NCBI GenBank assembly: GCA_016302545.1
Contig: JAEDNK010000048.1
Span: 1 to 10,688 of the forward strand
DNA from: Bacillota bacterium
GTDB taxonomy: Bacteria; Bacillota; Clostridia; Peptostreptococcales; Anaerovoracaceae
DNA length: 10,688 bases
Direction: 5' to 3'
The first letter of the stretch is position 1. Every line of letters starts with the position of its first letter. Shown here in pieces: positions 1-6,055 of this stretch. The notes below the pieces were generated by a model. It had not been told where the DNA came from. It searched no databases and worked only from the letters and a program-made list of their open reading frames with translations. The position numbers and the translations under genes are program-made.

Positions 1-1
1 T

Positions 2-280
2 CTATTCTTCTTCCATCATGATCTTGTCGAATTCGGCAACTACTGCTTCGAATTCCGCGTCGTCTTCGATGTCCACAAGCTCGAATTCATCCTCTCCAAC
101 TTCCTTGTAGCCGTAGATGTACACATCGTCTGAACCGTCGTCAGGAATCAGAGCGATATACTCCTTGCCATTGTAGTCGAACACGCCCATGATTTCGCAT
201 TCAATTTCAGCGCCGTCATCAAACTCTAAAGTGATAACATCAGCCTCTTCGATTTCAATATTTTTCTTTTCGTCTGTCAT
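2..280 (-). CDS. DUF1292 family small acidic protein
   Basis: This 92-residue protein matches the general pattern of the DUF1292 (PF06949, YrzB-like) family of Firmicutes: a short N-terminal tail, then an ITLEFDDG...IECEIMGVFDYNGKEYIALIP core, then an acidic C-terminal half. The function of the family is not known. It has no signal peptide or membrane segment, so it should be cytoplasmic. By count, 34 of 92 residues are Asp or Glu, against only 5 Lys and no Arg, so it is strongly anionic. The ATG at 280 is preceded by GGAGG (288-292) at a good distance, and the TAG stop lies at 2-4, so the gene is complete. In many Firmicutes such genes sit near alaS and ruvX; here it follows uvrC by 85 bp and has its own candidate promoter. 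Family assignment is by recognition of the core sequence. Confidence 0.85.
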   Translation of the reverse strand: MTDEKKNIEIEEADVITLEFDDGAEIECEIMGVFDYNGKEYIALIPDDGSDDVYIYGYKEVGEDEFELVDIEDDAEFEAVVAEFDKIMMEEE

Positions 281-340
281 TTTTATTCCTCCATAAACAA
301 CTTTAAAATTGTTTCCGACTTCACATCAAAAATCAATATC

Positions 341-369
341 AATATACCATAAATCCCACGGTCAATCAA
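341..369 (-). promoter_or_regulatory. Candidate sigma-A promoter for the DUF1292 gene
   Basis: On the minus strand, TTGATT (364-369) and TATATT (341-346) are separated by exactly 17 bp, a good match to a vegetative promoter. Transcription would begin near 334, leaving a leader of about 54 nt before the ATG at 280. The -35 box overlaps the uvrC stop codon (366-368). No convincing terminator follows uvrC, so readthrough from the upstream operon is also possible. This is prediction from motif matches only. Confidence 0.5.
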
Positions 370-2213
370 CTAAAATATTCCTTTATTGCCCGGGCGTTTT
401 TTTCGGTTATTCCCTTTACCTTCATTAGAGTCTCCACATCGGCCTTTTTTATGTCCTCCACCGAAGCAAAACTGCTGAGTAAGGCATTGCGCTTGGCAGG
501 CCCTATGCCCTCAATATTATCAAGCACGGAGCCGATGGAGTTTCTGTTATGAAGGTTCCTGTGATAATCTATGGCAAAGCGGTGCACCTCCTCCTGAATG
601 GTTCCGCAGTATTTGAACATAAGGGGATTATCCCTGAGCAGAAGCTCGTCACCTCTGCCGTTTACCAGCGCCCGGGTCCTGTGGCTGTCGTCCTTTGCCA
701 TGCCCAGCACGGGAATCCTAAGTCCCAGCTTTTCCAAGACCTTTTCCGCTGCCGTGACCTGACCCTGTCCGCCGTCCATGAGAATAAGGTCGGGCATGTC
801 CGCAAAGCTTCTGTCTCCTTCCAGAGCCCGCCTGAAGCGTCTTTCCAGCATTTCGGAAAGACTTCCGTAGTCGTCCTGCCCTTCCACGGTTCTTATCTTA
901 AACCTGCGGTAATCCTTTTTCACCGGCTTCAGATTGCTGAATACCACCATGGCTCCCACCGTATCCACTCCGTTGGTATTGGAAATGTCGTAGGATTCCA
1001 CACGGTATGAGTTCTTGCGGCTCCTTTCCGCATCCTGCGGGTAAAACCTTTTCAGAATTTCTGACAGAGCCTCTGTGAGAGCCTTTTCCTTTTCCGAAGC
1101 AGATGATACCTTAAGCTCGATGGTCTTGGAAAGCTCCACCACATCACGGCGGGCCAGTTCGAGAAGGGCCCGCTTGTCGCCTTTCTGCGGAACTGTGATT
1201 TTAACCTTTCTGCCCCCCTGTGCCTCCAGAAACTGCTCCAGAAGCTCACTTTCCTTAAGAGGCTGAGCCACTATTATCTCTCCCGGCACCACTGCCCAGC
1301 GGCTGTAATACTGCTTGATAAACTGGCTCACCAGACTATCGTAATCGTCCTCTCCCTCTGCCCTCATGGCAAAGGTTTCGCGGCCCGAAAGCTTGCCTCC
1401 CCGCACTGTAAATAGTACCATAACCGTGTTTTCGCCCTTTCCTGCGGGAAGTATCATATCCATATCGTGACCGCCGATCATGGTCACTCTCTGGGTCTCG
1501 CCCAGAGCTTTGGCAGAAGCGATGTAGTCCCTGTAAACTGCGGCTTCTTCATAATCGAGGCGTTCTGCGGCCTCCTGCATTCTTTCTTCCAGATAGTCCA
1601 CGAGGGGCTTCTGTTTTCCCCCCAGAAAATCCAGCGCCTTGTTAACATAGGTTCTGTATTCCTGAGGGCTGACCTGTCCCGTGCAGATTCCCCTGCATTC
1701 CTTTATGTGATAGTTCAGGCAAGGTCTGTAATCATCGGGAAAGCTTGCAGCCGAACAGCGTTTGAGGACAAACACCTTGTTCAAAAGCTCTATGATCAGG
1801 TTCACGGCTCCCGCATCGCTGTAGGGTCCGAAGTACCGGCTTCCGTCCTTCTTCAAAAGCCTGGTCTTAAGAATTCTGGGGTATTCCTCCTGAAGAGTGA
1901 CCTTGATATAGGGGTAGGTCTTGTCGTCTCTGAGAAGCACATTGTATTTAGGCGCATATTTCTTTATGAGATTGCACTCTAAAATCAGGGCTTCCATCTC
2001 CGTCCGGCAAACTATATACTCAAACTCCGCAATATGGCTCACCATGGCCCGAACCTTGGGGTTCTGATTGGCGGAGGACTGGAAATACTGCCGCACCCTG
2101 TTTCTCAGGGAAATGGCTTTTCCCACATAGATTACCTGCCCCAGTCTGTCCTTATGCATATAAACTCCCGGGCTGTCCGGGAGTTTTTTTAGATTTTCCT
2201 TGATATCAAACAT
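366..2213 (-). CDS. uvrC: UvrABC system protein C (excinuclease subunit)
   Basis: UvrC makes the two incisions flanking a DNA lesion after UvrA/UvrB damage recognition in nucleotide excision repair. With the ATG at 2213 the protein is 615 residues, normal for the family. It has the GIY-YIG nuclease domain (LPDSPGVY at 11-18, YVGKA at 29-33, Arg37, Glu79 in the LECNLIKKY motif). A four-cysteine cluster (Cys153, 165, 173, 177) follows, then the UvrB-interacting UVR motif (about 202-237). The RNase H-like endonuclease domain holds Asp409 in YDISNTNG, Asp480 in LILMDGGQGQ and the HRFAIDYH segment (544-551). A tandem helix-hairpin-helix region ends the protein (about 555-615). The start overlaps the dacF-like stop as TGATG. 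The nearest Shine-Dalgarno-like AAAGGA is about 13 nt upstream, so translation is probably coupled to the gene before it. An in-frame extension 71 codons upstream lies inside the carboxypeptidase gene and was not accepted. Confidence 0.97.
   Translation of the reverse strand: MFDIKENLKKLPDSPGVYMHKDRLGQVIYVGKAISLRNRVRQYFQSSANQNPKVRAMVSHIAEFEYIVCRTEMEALILECNLIKKYAPKYNVLLRDDKTYPYIKVTLQEEYPRILKTRLLKKDGSRYFGPYSDAGAVNLIIELLNKVFVLKRCSAASFPDDYRPCLNYHIKECRGICTGQVSPQEYRTYVNKALDFLGGKQKPLVDYLEERMQEAAERLDYEEAAVYRDYIASAKALGETQRVTMIGGHDMDMILPAGKGENTVMVLFTVRGGKLSGRETFAMRAEGEDDYDSLVSQFIKQYYSRWAVVPGEIIVAQPLKESELLEQFLEAQGGRKVKITVPQKGDKRALLELARRDVVELSKTIELKVSSASEKEKALTEALSEILKRFYPQDAERSRKNSYRVESYDISNTNGVDTVGAMVVFSNLKPVKKDYRRFKIRTVEGQDDYGSLSEMLERRFRRALEGDRSFADMPDLILMDGGQGQVTAAEKVLEKLGLRIPVLGMAKDDSHRTRALVNGRGDELLLRDNPLMFKYCGTIQEEVHRFAIDYHRNLHNRNSIGSVLDNIEGIGPAKRNALLSSFASVEDIKKADVETLMKVKGITEKNARAIKEYFS
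2162..2190. other. Perfect 10-bp GC-rich inverted repeat inside the uvrC 5' coding region
   Basis: Positions 2162-2171 (AAACTCCCGG) and 2177-2186 (CCGGGAGTTT) are perfectly complementary around a 5-nt loop. On the plus strand the stem runs into a T run (2184-2190), exactly like an intrinsic terminator, although no plus-strand gene ends here. On the sense (minus) strand it forms an mRNA hairpin spanning nucleotides 28 to 52 of uvrC, codons 10 to 18, which encode the conserved LPDSPGV motif. Part of the symmetry is forced by that motif. A role in uvrC translation initiation or in stopping antisense transcription is only inferred. Confidence 0.55.
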
Positions 2214-3595
2214 CAGTATGGCCAGTTCCTTTGTCTGTAATCGCGTTCCCGCTCCATCTGCTCCATGGCAAGCTTTCTGAGCTTTGCCTTTTTTGCCGCC
2301 TCGCGCTTTCGTCTGTTGGACGCACGAAGCACCGCAACGGTTATGAAAAATGCTGCCGTCAGCACCAGCAAGGCTATGATTATAACCGTCTGCATATTGG
2401 TAATTCCAAAAGAGGAAAGGAACCATCCCTCTTTCACATCCTTTGCCGCCACCATGTCAATAGTCCTCACCGTATCATCGGCAAGGTTTATCCGGATCAC
2501 ACCGATTTTCTGTCCCGCTTTGACAGGCGCGGTCAGATTTTCATCGTAGACAGCTGACGCTGTGACAAGGGCAGCCGAGGCGCCCTCCGGCAGATTGATC
2601 ACTCCTGCCTCCGCCGCCAGACCTTCTATTCTGTTGGTTGCACCGCCTTTGACCTTTCCTTTCTCAAAGGCAGCTCCCTCGGCAAAGACCTCGTACCTCG
2701 ACAGGTTTTCCTTTGCATAGTTAAGAAGCTTTCTCATGTCAGAGTAGCGTTTTTCAACAGTGGAGCCCATTACCACAGTATAGACCTCCAGTCCGTCAAA
2801 GTCACAGGCCACAACCATGGTTGCTTTCCTTGCCAGTGTAGTACCCGTCTTGCCGGCGAATACTCCCGGGTATTTTTTTACCTTGATGGTATTATCTCCG
2901 ATTCCCGTCTTGGCCTCCCCGCCTTCGAGGAAATAATTGCTGTTATCCAGCTCTCTTGCCTCGCTCTTGTTGGTCTTTGGTACAGTATGATGTGCCGTCC
3001 CTGCGATTTTAAGGAGAGCCTCGTTTGAGAAAGCCTCCCGCGCTATCTTTATCACATCTTCAGCGGTGGAATACTGATTTTCAACCTCGATCCCGCTGGC
3101 ATTGACGAAATGGGTATCGGTACAGCCGATTTTTTCCGCCCGTTCATTCATCAGCTTTGCAAACTCCTTCTCGCTGCCCGACAAGGCTATTGCCAGTGAT
3201 GAAGCCGCATCATTTGCCGATACAAGCAAAGCCTCATACACCATTTCCTCCACCGTAAGTTTTTCGCCTGTAATTCCCACAGGCTCCGACTGGCCCTCCC
3301 ATGTAGCCTGCACCGCCTCAGCCGCCACGGTTACCTCTTTGTCAAGGCCCATCTCCTCTATGGCGATAAGGCAGGTCATAAGCTTGGTGATACTGGCAAG
3401 GTTCATCTTTTTGTCGGCATTTTTCTGCCAGAGTACCTCATCGGTCGTGGCGCAGTAGACTATGGCCGAGGTCCCTTCAATGTCAGGTCCGTCGGAAGCT
3501 GCCAGCGCCTTATCGGAAAACGACGCCGCAAGGAGCATAATCAGTGCCGGCAAAACAAAAAATATGGTTATTCTTCTAAACAGTGTGTTCTTCAT
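2213..3595 (-). CDS. D-alanyl-D-alanine carboxypeptidase (DacF/PBP5-like, S11 family)
   Basis: Low-molecular-weight penicillin-binding protein that removes the terminal D-Ala from peptidoglycan pentapeptides at the outer face of the membrane. All three active-site motifs are present: S68-ITK71 with the nucleophilic serine, S126-AN128, and K249-TG251. Residues 1-32 form a signal peptide (basic start, hydrophobic core, Ala-Leu-Ala before Ala33). A C-terminal domain of the PBP5 type follows (about 300-390). Near the end is a strong hydrophobic segment (about 401-423), then a 37-residue, very basic tail predicted to be cytoplasmic. This differs from the amphipathic anchor of classical PBP5, though membrane-spanning C-termini occur in the family. 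A second KTG tripeptide (229-231) precedes the real one. The ATG at 3595 has an AGGAAG site and lies 25 bp after the ApgM-like gene. Whether it is DacF, DacA or a sporulation-specific form cannot be decided. Confidence 0.92.
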   Translation of the reverse strand: MKNTLFRRITIFFVLPALIMLLAASFSDKALAASDGPDIEGTSAIVYCATTDEVLWQKNADKKMNLASITKLMTCLIAIEEMGLDKEVTVAAEAVQATWEGQSEPVGITGEKLTVEEMVYEALLVSANDAASSLAIALSGSEKEFAKLMNERAEKIGCTDTHFVNASGIEVENQYSTAEDVIKIAREAFSNEALLKIAGTAHHTVPKTNKSEARELDNSNYFLEGGEAKTGIGDNTIKVKKYPGVFAGKTGTTLARKATMVVACDFDGLEVYTVVMGSTVEKRYSDMRKLLNYAKENLSRYEVFAEGAAFEKGKVKGGATNRIEGLAAEAGVINLPEGASAALVTASAVYDENLTAPVKAGQKIGVIRINLADDTVRTIDMVAAKDVKEGWFLSSFGITNMQTVIIIALLVLTAAFFITVAVLRASNRRKREAAKKAKLRKLAMEQMERERDYRQRNWPY

Positions 3596-3620
3596 TAATT
3601 CTTCCTATGAATTCTGCAAT

Positions 3621-4853
3621 CTATTTTTCAAAAAAGTAATCCGCCAGTGTAAATCCGTCTTTTACATAATTTCCCGATTCTGCCGCGGCTCTCTCGTTAA
3701 ACTGCTTTCTACCGTCGGGCTCCGTCTCCTTCCGGCTGTCATAAATCATGAAAGGCACAGGCTCCGATGTGTGGGTCCTGATGGAAAGAGGAGTTCTGTG
3801 ATCAGGTATTACAAGAATTTTGAAGTCCTCTCCCGAAGCCTTTAAATATTCGTACACAGGCTTGACAACCTTGGAGTCTATATCTTCGGCACATTTGATT
3901 TTGCCTGCCAAATCCCCCTGATGAGAGCACTCATCGGTTCCCTCCACGTGAAGATAGATAAAATCTTTGCCTTGCTCATAGGCTTTGATGGCCGCCTGCG
4001 CTTTACCGCTGAAATTGGTATGCTTGGTACCGTCAATTCCCTCAACATCGAGAACCTCCAGCCCTGCAAACATTGCGATTCCCTTGATTAAATCCACGGC
4101 AGAAATGACAGCGCCTTTAACGCCGTACTTTTCGTTGAAGTCAGGAATCTCCGGTCTTGTGCCTTGCCCCCATATCCAAAGACTGTTGGCAGGATTGAGA
4201 CCCCGGGCGATTCTGGCTTTATTAACAGGGTGGTCCTTTAATAAGTCATAGCTTTCCCTCATCATTTCGATGAAATGCTCTGCTCCCTTTCCTTGAGGCA
4301 GGTAAGGTTCTGCCTTTCTGTCGAGTATATCGTGAGGGGGCACGCATTTATAGTCCGTATGACCGTTGGGATGGCTTTTATCCACGATCATGCACTGGCG
4401 GTAGCCTGTTCCAAGGTGAATATATAATCCCTCCTCGGCAAAGCGCTCATTGAGAACCTCAACCAGCTCTGCTGCCTCCTCAGTAGTTATATCTCCTGCC
4501 GCATGGTCGCGGACAATAAAATCTTCGTAACGGTCAGCACCGTCAGGGTCTACTGTTATCAGATTTGCTCTGAAGGAAATATCTGACTCCGACATTTCAA
4601 GCCCTATTGACGCCGCTTCAAGGGGCGATCTTCCCGTCAGATATTTTCTCGGGTCATAACCCATAACAGAAAGGTTTGCAGAATCGCTTCCCGGGCTGAT
4701 TCCTTCAGGAACGGTTCTTACACTTCCTACTTCCCCCCTTGCGGCCAGACCGTTAATAGAGGGAAGGTCCGCTGCCTCAAGAGGTGTCTTTCCGCCCAAA
4801 CTGTCAATGGGATTGTCAGCCGAGCCGTCAGGCACAACTATAAGATATTTCAT
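3621..4853 (-). CDS. ApgM-like cofactor-independent phosphoglycerate mutase family enzyme
   Basis: A 410-residue member of the alkaline phosphatase superfamily, related to archaeal-type 2,3-bisphosphoglycerate-independent phosphoglycerate mutase. Visible metal-site and catalytic residues are Asp9 in VVPDGSADNP, Ser56 in the PGSDSANLSVMGYDP motif (expected phospho-acceptor), Asp307 and His311 in HVEGTDECSHQGD, Asp351-His352 in IPDHRTP, and His361. The set looks complete, so the enzyme should be active. The family is functionally mixed: some members interconvert 2- and 3-phosphoglycerate, and a subfamily is annotated as proposed homoserine kinase. Here the gene follows serC with no spacing (TAG then ATG), with GAGGAGG inside the serC end (4865-4871), so co-expression with serine synthesis is likely. 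Roles to consider are phosphoglycerate mutase feeding SerA, a phosphoserine phosphatase replacing the unseen SerB, or homoserine kinase. The family call is firm; the reaction is not. Confidence 0.88.
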   Translation of the reverse strand: MKYLIVVPDGSADNPIDSLGGKTPLEAADLPSINGLAARGEVGSVRTVPEGISPGSDSANLSVMGYDPRKYLTGRSPLEAASIGLEMSESDISFRANLITVDPDGADRYEDFIVRDHAAGDITTEEAAELVEVLNERFAEEGLYIHLGTGYRQCMIVDKSHPNGHTDYKCVPPHDILDRKAEPYLPQGKGAEHFIEMMRESYDLLKDHPVNKARIARGLNPANSLWIWGQGTRPEIPDFNEKYGVKGAVISAVDLIKGIAMFAGLEVLDVEGIDGTKHTNFSGKAQAAIKAYEQGKDFIYLHVEGTDECSHQGDLAGKIKCAEDIDSKVVKPVYEYLKASGEDFKILVIPDHRTPLSIRTHTSEPVPFMIYDSRKETEPDGRKQFNERAAAESGNYVKDGFTLADYFFEK

Positions 4854-5948
4854 CTATTTATTTTCCTCCTCGAATTTCTTCATAAAACTGATGAGAGCCT
4901 CCACGCCTTCCTCTGGCATTGCGTTATATATGCTGGCTCTCATGCCTCCGATTGAGCGATGGCCGGCAAGGTTCACAAGTCCCGCTTCCTTGGCTTCTGC
5001 CACAAATTTCTTGTCAAGGTCTGCGTTCCCCGTTACGAAAACCACATTCATCAGCGAACGGTCTTCCTTTGCAACAGGGCACTTATACAGGCTGCTTGAG
5101 TCGATATAGTCGTAAAGCATTGTAGACTTCTTTCTGTTTCTTCTCTCCATTTCCTTAATGCCGCCGATGCTCTTAAGGTACTTGAAAACCTCTCCTGCCA
5201 CATAGATTGAGAAACAAGGCGGAGTATTATACATGGAATCGTTTTCAGCCTGAATCTTATAGTCAAGATATGTAGGAATATGATCTGCCGGAGCATGACC
5301 TATAAGGTCTTCTCTTACTATGACGATGGTGACACCTGCAGGACCCACATTCTTCTGCGCTCCCGCCCAGATAAGCCCGAATTTGGTTACATCAACCTCC
5401 TCTGACAGAATGTTTGAGGACATGTCTGCAACAAGAGGAATGTCCCCGGTTTCAGGTACATAACTATACTTGGTGCCGTAAATGGTATTGTTGGTGGTTA
5501 TATATACATAGTCCGCATCCGGTCTGATATCGTCCCTGGTAATCTTAGGTACCCATGTGAAGGTATCCTCCTCCGAAGAGGCTATAACCTTAATATCTCC
5601 AAACTTGCAGGCTTCCTTGTATGCCTTTTTTGCCCATGTTCCGGTAACCACATAGTCAGCCTTTTTTGAATTCCGGAGAAGATTGAGGGGAACCATGGCG
5701 AACTGCAGTGTGCCGCCGCCCTGAAGGAACATCACCTTGTAGTTGTCCGGTATGTTCATCAGCTCTCTTAAGTCAGCCTCAGCATCGTCTATGATTTTCT
5801 GGAAATCCTTGGAACGGTGGCTCATCTCCATTACCGACTGACCGCTTCCGCCGTAATTTAAAAGCTCCCTCTGAACCTTTTCCAAAACCTCTACAGGCAG
5901 CATTGACGGACCTGCAGAAAAATTATATACTCGATTGTATTCGCTCAT
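4854..5948 (-). CDS. serC: Phosphoserine aminotransferase
   Basis: PLP-dependent class V aminotransferase that converts 3-phosphohydroxypyruvate plus glutamate to 3-phosphoserine and 2-oxoglutarate, the second step of serine synthesis; the same enzyme type can serve in pyridoxal phosphate synthesis. The protein is 364 residues, normal for SerC. It begins with the typical YNFSAGPSMLP motif and has the MSHRSKDF segment (42-49), the cofactor loop LQGGGTLQ (75-82), TWAKKA (104-109), the PLP-ring Asp175 in VADMSSNI, and the Schiff-base Lys199 in WAGAQKNVGPAG. The C-terminal part has the usual NLAGHRSIGGMRAS substrate-binding motif. The ATG at 5948 has GGAGG at 5956-5960. It is the first gene of the leftward operon and diverges from serA, so the two early serine genes share one control region. 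Confidence 0.97.
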   Translation of the reverse strand: MSEYNRVYNFSAGPSMLPVEVLEKVQRELLNYGGSGQSVMEMSHRSKDFQKIIDDAEADLRELMNIPDNYKVMFLQGGGTLQFAMVPLNLLRNSKKADYVVTGTWAKKAYKEACKFGDIKVIASSEEDTFTWVPKITRDDIRPDADYVYITTNNTIYGTKYSYVPETGDIPLVADMSSNILSEEVDVTKFGLIWAGAQKNVGPAGVTIVIVREDLIGHAPADHIPTYLDYKIQAENDSMYNTPPCFSIYVAGEVFKYLKSIGGIKEMERRNRKKSTMLYDYIDSSSLYKCPVAKEDRSLMNVVFVTGNADLDKKFVAEAKEAGLVNLAGHRSIGGMRASIYNAMPEEGVEALISFMKKFEEENK

Positions 5949-5982
5949 TTTAATGCCTCCACAAAAAAACTAATTTGATGTT

Positions 5983-6011
5983 ATTATAACACTTTACCCA
6001 CCTTTCGTAAA
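5983..6011 (-). promoter_or_regulatory. Candidate sigma-A promoter for serC and the leftward operon
   Basis: On the minus strand a perfect -10 box TATAAT (5983-5988) lies 17 bp downstream of TTTACG (6006-6011), a 4/6 match to the -35 consensus. Transcription would start near 5976, giving a leader of about 28 nt, too short for a riboswitch or T-box. The -35 box lies inside the spacer of the serA promoter. Confidence 0.65.
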
Positions 6012-6019
6012 GTGATATA
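5985..6019. promoter_or_regulatory. Inverted repeat at the shared serC/serA promoter (possible operator)
   Basis: CACTTTAC (5990-5997) and GTAAAGTG (6007-6014) are perfect 8-bp inverted arms around a 9-nt spacer. After one mismatch the symmetry continues for four more base pairs on each side (TATA at 5985-5988 and 6016-6019), giving 13-bp arms with 12 pairs matching. The centre is at 6002. The arms contain both -35 boxes and the outer parts overlap both -10 boxes. A dimeric regulator bound here would cover both promoters. No known operator was recognised; part of the symmetry follows from having two similar promoters face to face. Confidence 0.5.
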
Positions 6020-6021
6020 CT
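5993..6021 (+). promoter_or_regulatory. Candidate sigma-A promoter for serA
   Basis: TTTACC (5993-5998) and TATACT (6016-6021) are separated by 17 bp. The predicted start is near 6028, which gives a 28-nt leader ending in GGAGGA (6044-6049) before the serA ATG. A second AT-rich box (TATATT, 6022-6027) is a less likely -10 because no -35-like sequence stands at the right distance from it. The geometry mirrors the serC promoter. Confidence 0.6.
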
Positions 6022-6055
6022 TATATTATGCTCATTTGAAATTGGAGGAAAAAAG

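Noticed and set aside
295..314. AAACAA/TTGTTT inverted repeat in the DUF1292 leader.
   Set aside because: Only six A/T-rich pairs with an 8-nt loop and no U tail; too weak to call a terminator or regulatory structure.
549..1982. Several plus-strand open frames opposite uvrC (549-1010, 1467-1982).
   Set aside because: They mirror the uvrC reading frame, have no good start signals, and show no recognisable domain.
2214..2426. A 71-codon in-frame upstream extension of uvrC beginning at 2426.
   Set aside because: It lies wholly inside the carboxypeptidase coding sequence, has no resemblance to UvrC, and the conserved UvrC N-terminus begins right after the ATG at 2213.
5949..6055. A possible riboswitch or T-box leader before serA or serC.
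   Set aside because: Both predicted leaders are about 28 nt, far too short, and no T-box or riboswitch core is present.
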